Part shown: piece by piece, positions 27,537-41,075 of the stretch
How the letters are laid out: every line of letters begins with the position of its first letter
How positions within the stretch are numbered: the stretch's first letter is position 1
NCBI GenBank assembly: GCA_021781815.1
Contig: JAJXWB010000004.1
Span: 62,001-126,000, forward strand
Source: Pseudomonadota bacterium
Lineage (GTDB): Bacteria > Pseudomonadota > Alphaproteobacteria > Rhizobiales > Beijerinckiaceae
DNA: 64,000 nucleotides
Direction: 5' to 3'
Notes under the pieces: model-generated
The model's database searches: none
Seen by the model: only the letters and a program-made list of their open reading frames with translations
Told to the model about the DNA's origin: nothing
Program-made: the position numbers and the translations under genes

Positions 27537-28528
27537 AATATCGCGCTGTTGTCTGCCGCGAACTCGGTCCGCCGGACGTGCTTCGGATCGAGGAGATCGA
27601 AGCGCGCCCGCTGCGCGAGGGCGAGGCGCGCGTGCGCCTGCATTCCTGCGGCGTGAATTTCCCGGACCTGTTGATGGTGGCGGGAAAGTACCAGTTCAAG
27701 CCGGAGCTGCCGTTTGTTCCGGGGTTCGAATCGGCGGGCGACGTGATCGAAGTTGCGCCGGGCGCGCAAGCGAAGGTCGGCGACCGCGTGATCTACAAGC
27801 GCAAGACCGGCGGTTTCGCCGAGCAGGCGATCGCCGGGCCGGGTGAACTGTCGCCCGCGCCGGACGGATATAGCTACGACGAAGCGGCGACGTTCACGGT
27901 GGGGTTTCTGACCGCCTACCACGCGCTCGTCACGCGCGGGCGCGTACAGCCGGGCGAGCGCGTGCTGATCACAGGCGCGGCCGGCGGCGTCGGACTGGCG
28001 GCGGTGGCGATTGCAAGGCATATCGGCGCCGAAGTCGTCGCCGCCGCCTCGTCGACGGAAAAATGTCTCGCCACCGCCGGGGCTGGCGCGGCGCACACGA
28101 TCGATACGTCGCGCCGCCGGATCGACGAGGCCGTGAAGGACATCACGGACGGGCGCGGCGTCGACTGCGTTTACGATCCGGTCGGCATCCCGGCCGAGAT
28201 TGCGCTGCGCGTCCTGTCCTGGGGCGGGCGAATCCTGCTGATCGGCTTCGCCGGCGACATCCCGACCTATCCCGCCAATCGCATCCTGATGAAGGGCGCG
28301 ACGGTCATCGGCGTGCGTGCGGGCGAGCATGCGCGCCATTTCCCGGAGGCGCGCGTGGCGGAGGCGCCGGAAATCCAGAAGCTGACGAAGGTCATCAGGC
28401 CCTATGTCAGCAAGACCTATCCGCTCGAACAGGCCGCTCGCGCGCTGATGGACATAGCCGAGCGCAAGGCGATCGGGCGGATCGTGTTGCGCCCCGCGCC
28501 CCTTTCCTTCAAGCGCGGGCAGGCCTAA
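27533..28528 (+). CDS. NADPH:quinone oxidoreductase family protein (zinc-free MDR)
   Basis: A 331-residue medium-chain dehydrogenase/reductase of the quinone oxidoreductase/enoyl reductase type. The N-terminal GroES-like domain has [20 protein letters not shown] and lacks zinc-binding Cys clusters. The Rossmann domain has [18 protein letters not shown]. It overlaps the end of the acyl-CoA ligase gene by four bases, so the two are co-expressed and may act on the same acyl-CoA or carbonyl compound. The true substrate is unknown. Confidence 0.88.
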   Translation: MKYRAVVCRELGPPDVLRIEEIEARPLREGEARVRLHSCGVNFPDLLMVAGKYQFKPELPFVPGFESAGDVIEVAPGAQAKVGDRVIYKRKTGGFAEQAIAGPGELSPAPDGYSYDEAATFTVGFLTAYHALVTRGRVQPGERVLITGAAGGVGLAAVAIARHIGAEVVAAASSTEKCLATAGAGAAHTIDTSRRRIDEAVKDITDGRGVDCVYDPVGIPAEIALRVLSWGGRILLIGFAGDIPTYPANRILMKGATVIGVRAGEHARHFPEARVAEAPEIQKLTKVIRPYVSKTYPLEQAARALMDIAERKAIGRIVLRPAPLSFKRGQA

Positions 28529-28566
28529 TAAGCCGCCAGATTTGCAGAGAGATCAGGCCGCACCCC

Positions 28567-30183
<1,617 letters not shown>

Positions 30184-30318
30184 CAAAAGAGAGATGACGC
30201 GTCACAAGGCGCGGGCGCGATCTGGCGAATTCGGCGGATTGAATCAGGTGAACGACATGCGCATTGGCGAGCCGCATTTATCAGGCGCGGCCGCCATCGC
30301 TGATGCGCACGCTCCATC

Positions 30319-30696
30319 CTATCGTCGCCTGATCTCGATCGTCGTCCTGACGCGACCGCCATCGCGGCGCAGAACGATGACGCCGCCCTGGCGACGGATG
30401 CTCGAAGGCCTGGCGGCGCTGCGATCGCGCCGTCCGCGTCGGCGCGCTCCATATTGTCCGGCGGGCGCGACGATCGCCTCCCGTCCGCTTGCCGCCGGCG
30501 ATTCGCCCACGGTCGGGCCGATGTGCGCGACGGGGCCGAAGGAGGCGAGGCAGGCGTTGTAGGCGTCGGCGTCCCGGATCGCCTCGCAGTCGCCGATCGA
30601 GCGTGGAGCAGCCAGGACGGGCGGCGCGAGACAGGCGACGAGAACGGCGCCGGCGAGCGTCAGACGGAAGAACTCAAGCGGCATATGAACCATCAT
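30319..30696 (-). CDS. Small secreted protein of unknown function
   Basis: I do not recognise this 125-residue protein with certainty. It starts with a clear Sec signal (hydrophobic AGAVLVACLAPPVLA with a cut near Ala-Ala-Pro). Then comes a short CEAIRDADAYNACLASFGPVAH segment with two Cys that could form a disulfide, and a basic Arg-rich C-terminal half ending in repeated Arg. Two adjacent ATGs (30696, 30693) follow an AAGG. It stands alone on the minus strand between class I fumarase (plus) and pyrF. The basic tail could bind nucleic acid or envelope polyanions, but that is speculation. Confidence 0.7.
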   Translation of the reverse strand: MMVHMPLEFFRLTLAGAVLVACLAPPVLAAPRSIGDCEAIRDADAYNACLASFGPVAHIGPTVGESPAASGREAIVAPAGQYGARRRGRRDRSAARPSSIRRQGGVIVLRRDGGRVRTTIEIRRR

Positions 30697-30813
30697 ATCC
30701 TTGGACCGCGATGATGGCGACAACCGTCAATTCGCACCCTTCATGATTTGGTCACGTTCTCCCGCTATATGACTTGCATCCGCTGGCGGCGTATGTATCG
30801 CGAGCGGGTTGCG

Positions 30814-30842
30814 CGCCGGGCCGGATGTACGCCCGGCGTTTT
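30814..30842 (+). terminator. Intrinsic-terminator-like hairpin with T-run on plus strand
   Basis: An 8-bp perfect stem (CGCCGGGC with GCCCGGCG) around a 9-base loop is followed by TTTT on the plus strand. It lies between two minus-strand genes, just beyond the pyrF stop. No plus-strand gene ends here; the nearest, fumarase, stops 630 bases upstream. It may serve pyrF in the reverse sense, or end an unannotated plus-strand transcript. Confidence 0.5.
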
Positions 30843-30855
30843 GCGTTATGGCGTC

Positions 30856-31575
30856 TCAACGCCGCGTCGCCAGACCGCTTTCGATCTCGGCGACGATTGC
30901 GTTCGCCGCGGCTTTCGGATCTGCGGCCTCCGTCACCGGACGCCCGATCACCAGGTAATCCGCGCCGGAAGCGATCGCCCGCGCCGGCGTCGTCACGCGC
31001 TTCTGGTCCCCGGCGGCGGCCCCAGCCGGCCGCACGCCCGGGGTCACGAGGACCATGTTCGGACCGAGCGCCGCGCGCATGTCCGCGGCCTCCTCCGGCG
31101 ACAGCACGAGACCGTCGATTCCGGCGTCGGCCGCCTGCCGCGCTCGCCGCGCGATCAGGTCGCGCACGTTGAAGGCATAGCCCGCCGCAGCGAGGTCGTC
31201 GTCGTCGCAGGAAGTCATCACGGTCACGGCGAGCAGTTTCAGGTTCGAATGCGCCGCCCCGCGTTTGGCCGCCGCCATCGTCTGCGGATAGGCGTGAATG
31301 GTGGCGAAAGTCGCGCCAAGCGTGGCAAGCTGGCGGGTCGCGCGTTCGACCGTGTTCGGAATGTCATGCAGCTTGAGGTCGATGAAGACCTTCTTGCCGT
31401 CGCGTGCGAGCGCGCGCGCAAGATCAAGCCCGGCGCCCGAATAGGCGAGCTCCATTCCGATTTTGTAGAATGCGACGCTGTCGCCGAGCGCGGCGATCAT
31501 GGCGCGCGCCTCCGGCTCCCCCGGCAGGTCGAGCGCGACGATGAGTCGGTCCCGTGGCGTGATTGAGTCGGTCAT
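30856..31575 (-). CDS. pyrF: Orotidine 5'-phosphate decarboxylase
   Basis: Last step of de novo UMP synthesis: OMP to UMP + CO2. The 239-residue protein has the class I signature [17 protein letters not shown], containing the catalytic Asp-Lys-Asp network, the N-terminal [13 protein letters not shown] and the phosphate-gripping VTPGVRPAG and [12 protein letters not shown] loops. It follows pmtA on the minus strand after about 97 bases. Confidence 0.96.
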   Translation of the reverse strand: MTDSITPRDRLIVALDLPGEPEARAMIAALGDSVAFYKIGMELAYSGAGLDLARALARDGKKVFIDLKLHDIPNTVERATRQLATLGATFATIHAYPQTMAAAKRGAAHSNLKLLAVTVMTSCDDDDLAAAGYAFNVRDLIARRARQAADAGIDGLVLSPEEAADMRAALGPNMVLVTPGVRPAGAAAGDQKRVTTPARAIASGADYLVIGRPVTEAADPKAAANAIVAEIESGLATRR

Positions 31576-31672
31576 GGGGTCTGCTCCGGCCTGCTTTGCG
31601 CGTCAGCCCATCGCAAATTGCGCGGCCGGCGGCAATATGCAGGAGCGTAAAACGCGGTCGCGCGGCGGGTCT

Positions 31673-32458
31673 TCAGCGCCGGTCGGGACGCGGGCCGTCG
31701 GCGATCTTGCGCAACAGCGCAAGGGCGGGCGCGACCTGCTTCTGACGGAACGTCTCGAATGCGGGCGTCCGCTCGTCGCGGCGGCGAAGCGGCGCCACGA
31801 CGTGCGCGGCCTTTGCGTCGGCATGCGTGTAACGCCATACGCGCGCCGGCGGCAGATTGAGCCATACCGGATTGGAGACCTCGCCGCGATAGTCGATCGC
31901 GGTCCGGCGCGTGGACTTGAGCGGCATCGGCGAGACGAGGCCGTAGGTGAACTGGATGAACGCGCCGTCCGGTCCCATCAGCGCGAAGGCGTCGTCGAGC
32001 AGCGCGAGACGCTGGCGTTCCGGCCGGGTCAGCAGAGGCAGGCTGGAAACGACCGACGAAATCTTCTGGCCGGCGAGGTGGTCGAGCGTATGGTTCAGAC
32101 GATAGGCGTCGCCGCGCAGGATGTGCGCGCCGGGAAAGCGCCGCTCCAGCAATTTGCAGAAGGATGCGTCGTATTCGACCAGGACCAGCCGGTCGACAGG
32201 CACGCCGCGCGCGATCAAGGCGTCGGTGACGGGTCCGGTGCCGGGCCCCAGTTCAACGATGAGCCCGGACGCCGCCGGATCGACGCAACGCGCCATGGCG
32301 CGCGCCAAAAAGCGGCCGGAAGGCGAAACCGCTCCGGCGGTCAGCGGCGAGTCGAACCAGGACCGGATGAAGCGCGCCTCGTCGACGAGGCGCTCCTCGA
32401 ACTTGCTGCGGGGAGGCGCGGAGCGCGGATTACGCGCACGCAACGATTTGGTGCTCAA
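31673..32458 (-). CDS. pmtA: Phosphatidylethanolamine N-methyltransferase, PmtA type
   Basis: A 261-residue SAM-dependent methyltransferase resembling rhizobial/Rhodobacter PmtA, which methylates phosphatidylethanolamine toward phosphatidylcholine. The N-terminal FIRSWFDSPLTAGAVSPSGR is characteristic, followed by the SAM-binding VELGPGTGPVT and LVLVEYDASFC. Members of this group are often annotated as rRNA adenine dimethylases because of the shared motif I, but the N-terminal signature favours a lipid methyltransferase. It lies 94 bases after dnaJ. Confidence 0.82.
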   Translation of the reverse strand: MSTKSLRARNPRSAPPRSKFEERLVDEARFIRSWFDSPLTAGAVSPSGRFLARAMARCVDPAASGLIVELGPGTGPVTDALIARGVPVDRLVLVEYDASFCKLLERRFPGAHILRGDAYRLNHTLDHLAGQKISSVVSSLPLLTRPERQRLALLDDAFALMGPDGAFIQFTYGLVSPMPLKSTRRTAIDYRGEVSNPVWLNLPPARVWRYTHADAKAAHVVAPLRRRDERTPAFETFRQKQVAPALALLRKIADGPRPDRR

Positions 32459-32552
32459 GACCCGTCCCTGTTCCCAGCCCGCGCATTACGCGCTCGATGG
32501 TTCTCTTACGCACACTTATCCGTCAATAAACCGTCGCAAACAAGCGCCGGCC

Positions 32553-33677
32553 TCATTGACCGCCGATATTGTCGAGGAAGTCCTTCATTTTCGCGAAGAA
32601 ACCGGCCGATTCCGGCTGCGTGCGATGCGAGGATTCCTGGTCGAATTCCGCCAGCAGTTCGCGCTGGCGTTTGGTGAGGTTTTGCGGCGTTTCTACGACC
32701 GCCTGGACATACAGATCGCCGAAATCGCGCGACCGCAGGACCGGCATGCCCTTTCCGCGGATCTTGAACTGACGGCCGGTCTGGGTGCCCTCCGGCACTT
32801 TGACCCTGGTCTCGCCGCCGTCGATCGTACCGAGCGGAAACTCCCCGCCGAGCGTCGCCTGCACCATGGAGATCGGCACCCGGCAATAGAGATCCGCGCC
32901 ATCGCGATGAAACATGGGATGGGGCTTGATGGACAGGAATATGTAGAGATCGCCCGAGGGGCCGCCGCGCAGCCCGGCTTCGCCTTCGCCGGCGAGGCGG
33001 ATGCGCGTCCCGTCCTCGACGCCTTGCGGAATGTTGACGGAGAGCGTCCGCTCGCGCGCGACGCGGCCGGCGCCGGAACAGGCCGGGCAGGGATCGTCGA
33101 TCTTTTCGCCGCGGCCATGGCAGGTCGGGCAGGTGCGCTCGACCGCGAAAAAGCCTTGCTGGGCGCGCACGCGGCCATGGCCGGCGCAGGTCGGGCAGGT
33201 CTTGGGCTTGGAGCCGCTCCTGGCGCCGGAACCGCTGCAGGCCTCGCAGGTGACGGAGGTCGGCGCCTTGATCTGCGCGGTCTTGCCGGCAAAGGCCTCG
33301 TCCAGCGTGATCTCCAGGTCGTAGCGCAGGTCCGAGCCGCGCTCGCGCCCGCCGCCCCGGCCGCCGCGCCGACCCATCACATCGCCGAACAGGTCATCGA
33401 ATATGTCCGCCATCGACGAGGCGAAGCCCTCGCCCATGCCGCTGCCGCCCTGCTCGAACGCCTGATGCCCGAACCGGTCGTAGGCGGCGCGCTTCTGGCC
33501 ATCCGAAAGAACCTGATAGGCCTCGTTCACTTCCTTGAAGAGCGCCTCCGCGGCCGTGTCGCCGGGATTGCGATCGGGATGACATTGCATCGCCTGCTTG
33601 CGGAACGCCGATTTCAGTTCGACTTCCGTCACAGTGCGCGAAACACCGAGAATTTCGTAATAGTCGCGCTTCGCCAT
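32553..33677 (-). CDS. dnaJ: Co-chaperone DnaJ
   Basis: Hsp40 partner of DnaK. The 374-residue type I protein has an N-terminal J domain with HPD ([10 protein letters not shown]), a Gly/Phe/Met-rich linker, four CxxCxGxG zinc-finger repeats ([32 protein letters not shown]) and the C-terminal substrate-binding domain. The ATG at 33677 overlaps by one base the stop of a small secreted-protein gene that separates it from dnaK. This coupling suggests dnaJ is translated from a message that also carries the unknown gene. Confidence 0.97.
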   Translation of the reverse strand: MAKRDYYEILGVSRTVTEVELKSAFRKQAMQCHPDRNPGDTAAEALFKEVNEAYQVLSDGQKRAAYDRFGHQAFEQGGSGMGEGFASSMADIFDDLFGDVMGRRGGRGGGRERGSDLRYDLEITLDEAFAGKTAQIKAPTSVTCEACSGSGARSGSKPKTCPTCAGHGRVRAQQGFFAVERTCPTCHGRGEKIDDPCPACSGAGRVARERTLSVNIPQGVEDGTRIRLAGEGEAGLRGGPSGDLYIFLSIKPHPMFHRDGADLYCRVPISMVQATLGGEFPLGTIDGGETRVKVPEGTQTGRQFKIRGKGMPVLRSRDFGDLYVQAVVETPQNLTKRQRELLAEFDQESSHRTQPESAGFFAKMKDFLDNIGGQ

Positions 33678-34267
33678 CACCGCGCCCGATTGAGTGTCGC
33701 GAGGCTGATCACGAAGAAGGCCGGCGATCCCAGTCCCTTGTCGTTCAACGGGAAAACCCAGAACGGATCGGCGGACGGATCAATCACGACAAACGTCAGC
33801 GCCTCGCCGCCGTCGGCGACCAGCTCAAGCTTCTTCAGCGGCTTGCCGGTGAGGATCTTGGCCGAAATCGGATCGACACTGAGAATCCGCTGGAGTTCCG
33901 CGTCGGACAGCGGCTGGTATGTGATCGCGGAAAAATACGAATCCGCGCCGGACGAACCGGTCTTGTTGTCCAACTGGCCGGCGCCGAAAGTGGCGCGCAC
34001 GCCGCTGTCGGGAAAGGCGCCGAAGAACTTGTCGTTCGCGTTGAATATCTGGCCGAATTTCGTGCAGTAGACGGCCGCCCACGCCGCAAGGTCGGGCTGA
34101 AGCCGCGTCACCGCGTCTTTCGGCGCCTTGTCGCAGGGGACGAGAATGTCGGCCGGAGGGCGCAATTCGTTGGGGTTGGCCGGCTTCATGCCGGATTGGG
34201 CCGCGGCCGGGCTGCAAGCGAGCGCCGCAAGGACAAGCGCGCGCGCGGCGCGAGACGCAATGTTCAT
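33677..34267 (-). CDS. Secreted protein of unknown function between dnaK and dnaJ
   Basis: I do not recognise this 196-residue protein. It has a signal peptide ([15 protein letters not shown]) and a mature part with two Cys about 20 residues apart (VPCDKAPKD, then VYCTKFGQ). The C-terminus has [17 protein letters not shown] and ends in [16 protein letters not shown]. The ATG at 34267 is used because AGGGA lies 9 bases upstream; a closer ATG at 34276 leaves no spacing. It lies between the dnaK terminator and dnaJ and overlaps dnaJ by one base. An exported protein in a cytosolic chaperone locus is unexpected. Confidence 0.78.
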   Translation of the reverse strand: MNIASRAARALVLAALACSPAAAQSGMKPANPNELRPPADILVPCDKAPKDAVTRLQPDLAAWAAVYCTKFGQIFNANDKFFGAFPDSGVRATFGAGQLDNKTGSSGADSYFSAITYQPLSDAELQRILSVDPISAKILTGKPLKKLELVADGGEALTFVVIDPSADPFWVFPLNDKGLGSPAFFVISLATLNRAR

Positions 34268-34289
34268 GTCGACCATTCCCTGGAATGCG

Positions 34290-34317
34290 AAAAGGGGCGT
34301 CCCCGAAGGGGCGCCCC
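34290..34317 (-). terminator. Rho-independent terminator after dnaK
   Basis: Read on the minus strand, a 10-bp GC-rich stem (GGGGCGCCCC with GGGGACGCCCC, one G-U pair) is closed by a TTCG tetraloop and followed by TTTT. It starts 9 bases after the dnaK stop, so most dnaK messages should end here before the secreted-protein/dnaJ pair. Confidence 0.85.
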
Positions 34318-34325
34318 GGCTCATA

Positions 34326-36236
<1,911 letters not shown>

Positions 36237-36386
36237 AACACATTCCTTTCTGCGGCGAGACCGCCGGACCCCGAAGCGATCCGGTCTCACGGACATTGGC
36301 CTGCGCTTGCGCGCCGGCTCCGGTCCGGTCCCCGTTTGACGGCCCTGAGATTGTGTGCGGCGGGGCGCGCCGCAAGAGCCAGCGGC

Positions 36387-36415
36387 ATATAGGCGCGAGG
36401 ATTTTGTGACGCAAG
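36387..36415 (-). promoter_or_regulatory. RpoH (sigma-32) type promoter of dnaK
   Basis: On the minus strand CTTG and CCTATAT are separated by 18 bases. This matches the alphaproteobacterial heat-shock consensus CTTG-N17/18-CYTATNT. It lies about 150 bases before the dnaK start codon, in the 293-base gap between dnaK and the divergent hydrolase. No CIRCE element was seen. Confidence 0.8.
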
Positions 36416-36529
36416 CGTCGCTGGCGCATCCACCGGGGGCGCCTGACCTGCGCGAAGCGGTCTTGGCCAGGCCGACGAAATCGGGAAGATGGCGCCGGAT
36501 TGCCTTCAGACGCAACTCAGGAGCAAGCG

Positions 36530-37207
36530 ATGGGAAGCCGAATCACGTTCAAGCGTCCGGACGGCAAGGACGCAGCCGGTTATCACGTCGCGGCCGCGAC
36601 CGCCGGCGCGCCCGGCCTCGTGGTCATTCAGGAATGGTGGGGCCTCAACGACCAGATCAAGGGCGTCTGCGACAGGTTCGCCGGCGTCGGGTTCAATGTG
36701 ATTGCGCCCGATCTCTACGCCGGCCGGGTGGTTCCCTACCACGACAGCGAATCGGCCACCAAGGAAATGACCTCGCTGAATTTCCTCGACGCGGTCGACC
36801 AGGTTCTGCGCGGCGCGGCGTTGAAACTGAAGGCCGACGGCGCAGGAAAGGTCGGCGTGACCGGCTTCTGCATGGGCGGCGCCATGACCATCCTGGCTGC
36901 GGCCCGCGTGCCGGATTTCTCGGCTGCCGTCTGTTTCTATGGTCTGCCGCCGGCGGCTGCCGCCGGTCCGGCCGACGTGAAAATCCCGCTCGAAGGCCAT
37001 TTCGCCCTGCATGACGACTGGTGCACGCCGCAGATGGTGATGGAATTCGCCGCCGGGCTGCGAAAAGCGCACAAGCCGGCAGAATTTTTCAGCTACGAGG
37101 CCCACCATGGCTTCATGAACGAGGCCCGCCCGGACGTGCATCAGGCCAAGGCGGCGCAAGAGGCCTGGGCGCGCACGATCGTATTCCTGAACAAGCATCT
37201 GGGCTGA
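36530..37207 (+). CDS. Dienelactone hydrolase family protein
   Basis: A 225-residue alpha/beta-hydrolase. The nucleophile elbow [10 protein letters not shown] carries a Cys, as in dienelactone hydrolase (Cys-Asp-His triad). The Asp is in HDDWCTP and the His in [10 protein letters not shown], and the conserved [10 protein letters not shown] follows the N-terminus. Real substrates of most homologues are unknown, and no chlorocatechol genes are nearby. The ATG at 36530 has AGGAG 6 bases upstream. It is divergent from dnaK and convergent with ppc. Confidence 0.9.
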   Translation: MGSRITFKRPDGKDAAGYHVAAATAGAPGLVVIQEWWGLNDQIKGVCDRFAGVGFNVIAPDLYAGRVVPYHDSESATKEMTSLNFLDAVDQVLRGAALKLKADGAGKVGVTGFCMGGAMTILAAARVPDFSAAVCFYGLPPAAAAGPADVKIPLEGHFALHDDWCTPQMVMEFAAGLRKAHKPAEFFSYEAHHGFMNEARPDVHQAKAAQEAWARTIVFLNKHLG

Positions 37208-37225
37208 GCGGGCGGGCGAAGCCGC

Positions 37226-39961
37226 TCAGCCGGTGTTCCGGATCCCGGCGGCGATCCCGTTGATCGACAGGAGAATGCCGCGCTGGGCGTTCTCGTCGTC
37301 GCGGTGGTCGCGCCAGCGTCGCAGCAACTCGACCTGCAGGTGGTTGAGCGGCGCGATGTAGGGGAAGCGATGGGCGATCGAACGCGCCAGAGCCGGATTG
37401 TCGCGCAGACGCTGCGTCGAGCCGGTGATCAGGGCGAGCGCGCGATCGACCCGTGTCCATTCCGCTTCGATCGCCGCCAATATCTGTGCGGCGAGCGCGC
37501 GGTCTGGCACGAGCGCGGCATAGCGGCGCGCCACACCCATGTCGGTCTTGGACATGACCATGTCGAGATTGGACAAGGTGGCGCGGAAGAACGGCCAGCC
37601 CTCGTTCATCCGCCTGAGCAGCCCAAGCCGCGCGGCTTCCTCCTCGCGCAGGAAGGTCTCGACCGCCGATCCGAAGCCGAACCAGCCGGGCAGCGCGACA
37701 CGGCTCTGGCCCCAGGAAAAGCTCCAGGGAATTGCGCGGAGATCCTCGATCCTGCGCGTCGCCGTCCGGGAGGCCGGCCGCGATCCGATATTGAGCTCGG
37801 CGATTTCCGCGATCGGGGTCGCCGCGAAAAAGTAGTCGGTGAACCCCGGAGTTTCGTAGACGAGCTTGCGGTAGGTCGCCATGCTGTGCGCCGACAGGCT
37901 GTCGGCCGCATCAAGGAAAGCGTGTTCGGGCGGCTCGGTCGGCGCGCAGAGAGTCGTCTCCAGAGCGGCCGCCATCAGCGTTTCGAGGTTTCTGCGGCCG
38001 ATTTCGGGATTGGCGTATTTCGCGTTGATGACCTCGCCTTGCTCCGTCAGCCTGATCTGGCCGTTCACCGTCCCTGGCGGCTGCGCGAGAATCGCCTCGT
38101 AGCTCGGGCCGCCGCCGCGCCCGACCGCGCCGCCGCGCCCATGAAACAGGCGCAACTGGATTCCCGGCTTTTCTTCGAACAGCCGCGCAAGTGCTGTCGA
38201 GGCGCGGTACAGTTCCCAGTTGGACGTGAAATACCCTCCGTCCTTGTTGCTGTCGGAATAGCCGAGCATCACGTCCTGAACGCCGCCCGAGTTCCGCCTG
38301 AGCGCCTCCATCCCCGGCAGGTCATAAAAGGCGCGCATGATCGATTCGGCCGAGCGCAGATCCTCGATTGTCTCGAATAGCGGCGCGATGATCAGATCCG
38401 CGCGGGCGACGTCGCCGTCCTGCGGCGCGAGCGTGCCGCGCATCAGGCCGAATTCCTTGAGCAGCAGCAAGGCTTCGAGCAGATCGCTGACGCTTTCGGT
38501 GTGGCTTACGATGTAATGGCGGATCGTATCTGGCCCGAACAGCGCGCGCAGATCGCGGGCGCGCTCGAATATGGCGAACTCCTTCTGCGCTTCCGCGCTG
38601 TAGGAATGGCCACCGATGCGCAGCGGCCGGGGATCGGCGAGCAGCGCCATGAGCACACGCCGCCGCTGGTCTTCGCCGAGCCCGCGATAGTCCGGCTCAA
38701 CGCGCGCGCCTGCCAGAAGCTCGGAGAGCGTCGCCTCGTGCCGGTCGGAGCTCTGCCGCAGGTCGGTCGTCGCCAGATGAAAGCCGAAAACCTCGACCGC
38801 GCGGATCAGGGGCGCGAGCCGGGCGGGAACGAGCGCGCCGCCATGGTTGGCCACGAGCGAGGCCCGGATGGTCTGCAGATCAGCGAGCAGGTCCAGCGGC
38901 GATGCGTAGGGCGCCGCTGGCGCAAGCGCATGGCGCAGCGCTTCCGTTCCCGTCAGCGCCCGCAGCGTGCCCGCAAGCCTTGCGTAAATGCCCGACAGCG
39001 TCCTCCGGTAGGGTTCATCGACGCGATGCGGATTGTCGTCGCCCGAGCGGTCGGCGAGCGCCGCGAGGTCAGGCGAGACAGTCACATGTTCCAGCGACAG
39101 CGACAGTTCGGAGCCGAGTTCGTGGACCTGCGTGAGGTAATGACGCAGCGCCGTCTCGGCATGCCGCCGCACCGCAAAATCGAGCGTCTCGGCATCGACG
39201 TTCGGATTGCCGTCCCGATCGCCGCCGATCCAGTTCCCCATGCGGAAGAAAGTTGGGACGTCCTGCCCGGCCAGACGCTCGATCTCGGCGTAAAGGCGCG
39301 GAATCTCCGTCAGAAAGGTCGAACGGTAATAGCCGAGCGCATTCTCGATTTCGTCGCGCACCGCCAGGCGGGCGGACCGCAGGACGCGCGTCTGCCACAA
39401 CTGCACGATCCTGGCGCGGAGCTGGGATTCGTTTTCGTCGCGTTCGCGGGACGTCGTCAACCGGTCCCGCGCGCCGATGAGTTCGGCGATCGCGCGCTCG
39501 GCGTCCAGCGTGCTCTTGCGCTGCACCTCGGTCGGGTGCGCGGTCAGGACTGGCGACACGTAGAAATGGCGCAGCGCGTCCGCGGTCTGCTGCGCGCTCA
39601 GCCCGGCCTGCGCGAGGCGGGAAAACGTCTTTGCGAGACTGCCGTTCTGGAGCGCGCCTTCCGCCTGATAGGCGTCGCGACGGCGCAAATGATGCCGGTC
39701 CTCCGCGATATTGGCGAGATGAGAGAAATAGCTGAAGGCGCGGATGACGGCGACGGCGTCGCTGGACGGCAGCCGGCCGATCAGCGCATCGAGTTCGCGC
39801 CCCGTCTCGCCATCGGCCGTGCGTTGAAAGGCGACGGACAGGCGACGGATCGATTCGACCGTGTCAAAGGTTCGCTCGCCGTCCTGTTCGCGCACGGTGT
39901 CGCCGAGCAGTTCGCCGAGCAAACGGATGTCGTCGATTTCAGTGGGGTCGCTGCTGTGCAT
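37226..39961 (-). CDS. ppc: Phosphoenolpyruvate carboxylase
   Basis: Anaplerotic enzyme: PEP + bicarbonate to oxaloacetate + phosphate. The protein has about 911 residues. Key motifs are [12 protein letters not shown] (catalytic His), [14 protein letters not shown], the glycine-rich [18 protein letters not shown] with the PEP-handling Arg/Lys, [14 protein letters not shown], and the C-terminal NTG that ends all active PEPCs. The ATG at 39961 gives a normal N-terminus; the ATG at 39997 adds 12 residues and is equally possible. It is convergent with the dienelactone hydrolase gene and divergent from an MBL-fold hydrolase gene. Confidence 0.96.
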   Translation of the reverse strand: MHSSDPTEIDDIRLLGELLGDTVREQDGERTFDTVESIRRLSVAFQRTADGETGRELDALIGRLPSSDAVAVIRAFSYFSHLANIAEDRHHLRRRDAYQAEGALQNGSLAKTFSRLAQAGLSAQQTADALRHFYVSPVLTAHPTEVQRKSTLDAERAIAELIGARDRLTTSRERDENESQLRARIVQLWQTRVLRSARLAVRDEIENALGYYRSTFLTEIPRLYAEIERLAGQDVPTFFRMGNWIGGDRDGNPNVDAETLDFAVRRHAETALRHYLTQVHELGSELSLSLEHVTVSPDLAALADRSGDDNPHRVDEPYRRTLSGIYARLAGTLRALTGTEALRHALAPAAPYASPLDLLADLQTIRASLVANHGGALVPARLAPLIRAVEVFGFHLATTDLRQSSDRHEATLSELLAGARVEPDYRGLGEDQRRRVLMALLADPRPLRIGGHSYSAEAQKEFAIFERARDLRALFGPDTIRHYIVSHTESVSDLLEALLLLKEFGLMRGTLAPQDGDVARADLIIAPLFETIEDLRSAESIMRAFYDLPGMEALRRNSGGVQDVMLGYSDSNKDGGYFTSNWELYRASTALARLFEEKPGIQLRLFHGRGGAVGRGGGPSYEAILAQPPGTVNGQIRLTEQGEVINAKYANPEIGRRNLETLMAAALETTLCAPTEPPEHAFLDAADSLSAHSMATYRKLVYETPGFTDYFFAATPIAEIAELNIGSRPASRTATRRIEDLRAIPWSFSWGQSRVALPGWFGFGSAVETFLREEEAARLGLLRRMNEGWPFFRATLSNLDMVMSKTDMGVARRYAALVPDRALAAQILAAIEAEWTRVDRALALITGSTQRLRDNPALARSIAHRFPYIAPLNHLQVELLRRWRDHRDDENAQRGILLSINGIAAGIRNTG

Positions 39962-40086
39962 CGACGCATGTTGCAGGATCGCAAACGATCGCGCCATCCC
40001 CGGCGTTGCCCGGCGCGTCGCTTGTCTTGTATGCGCCGCAGGATTGCGCGACGATTGGCCGCATCGGCTCGGGCGGAGGGCGAGGA

Positions 40087-40965
40087 ATGACGTTGTTTGC
40101 GATCGGCGAATCGACGATCGACCGGATCGAGGAGGCGCACGGGCCGGCGTTCGATCCGGCCTATCTGCTGCCGGACTGGGATCCTGCAATCGTCGGCGAG
40201 CACGCAGACTGGCTGATGCCGCGTCATTTTCACCAGCGCACCGGGCGTTTCATCACCTCGCTGCATTCCTGGCTGGTGCGAACGAAACATCACACGATCC
40301 TGATTGACGCCTGCGCCGGCAACCACAAGCAGCGACCGCATTCGCCGCTGTTCCACATGAAGAACACACCCTATCTGGAGCGTCTCGCAGCCGCGGGCGT
40401 CGCGCCGGAGGACATCGACTTCGTGATGTGCACGCACCTGCATGTCGACCACGTCGGCTGGAACACACAGCTCGACGGCGACCGCTGGATCCCGACCTTT
40501 CCGAACGCGCAATACGTGTTCTCGAAGGCCGATCGTGATCATTGGGATCCAGAAAAAAATCCTGCGCTCGACGAGGAGGCGCGCCAGATATTCGCTGATT
40601 CGGTCCATCCGGTGATCGCCGCCGGGCAGGGCAGGCTGGTCGAGATGGAGGACCAGATCGACGACAACCTGTTCATCAAGGGCGCGCCCGGCCATACGCC
40701 CGGCCAGATCATGCTGTCGCTGACCGGCGGCGGCGAGGAGGGCCTGTTTACTGGCGACGCCATGCACCATCCGATTCAGGTCTATCGTCCGCGCTGGTCG
40801 AGCCGGTTCTGCACGGACCCCGTTCAGTCCGCCGATACGCGCGAGAAAATCCTCGGACATTGCGCCGATTGCAACGCGCTGATGCTGCCGGCCCATTTCG
40901 GCGCACCGCACGCCGGCCGGGTCCGGCGCAGGGGCGACGGCTTTTTCTTCGCCTTCGAGGAGTGA
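40087..40965 (+). CDS. MBL-fold metallohydrolase
   Basis: A 292-residue metallo-beta-lactamase-fold hydrolase without a signal peptide. Metal ligands appear in [11 protein letters not shown] (HxHxDH), GAPGHTPGQ (His), FTGDAMHH (Asp) and PAHFG (His). The subgroup includes quorum-quenching lactonases and other hydrolases, and the substrate cannot be told from sequence. GAGGA lies right before the ATG at 40087; the upstream open frame overlaps the start region of the divergent ppc. Confidence 0.88.
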   Translation: MTLFAIGESTIDRIEEAHGPAFDPAYLLPDWDPAIVGEHADWLMPRHFHQRTGRFITSLHSWLVRTKHHTILIDACAGNHKQRPHSPLFHMKNTPYLERLAAAGVAPEDIDFVMCTHLHVDHVGWNTQLDGDRWIPTFPNAQYVFSKADRDHWDPEKNPALDEEARQIFADSVHPVIAAGQGRLVEMEDQIDDNLFIKGAPGHTPGQIMLSLTGGGEEGLFTGDAMHHPIQVYRPRWSSRFCTDPVQSADTREKILGHCADCNALMLPAHFGAPHAGRVRRRGDGFFFAFEE

Positions 40966-41075
40966 CGTCGCAAGAAACCGCGCCAGAACAGTCTTGCGCC
41001 GACGCAATCTCATTTCGCGAGAATTTGCAGGAACGCGAACCTATCTGACGGTCAACGTTCATCTGGAGGCAAGAT

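Noticed and set aside
31673-32458. 16S rRNA adenine dimethyltransferase (RsmA)
   Set aside because: Only the SAM motif I fits; the N-terminal SWFDSPLTAGAVSPSG pattern points to PmtA-type lipid methyltransferases.
32121-34070. Plus-strand open frame of 649 codons opposite dnaJ and the secreted unknown
   Set aside because: Shadow of dnaJ zinc-finger and J-domain coding; no start signal or domain.
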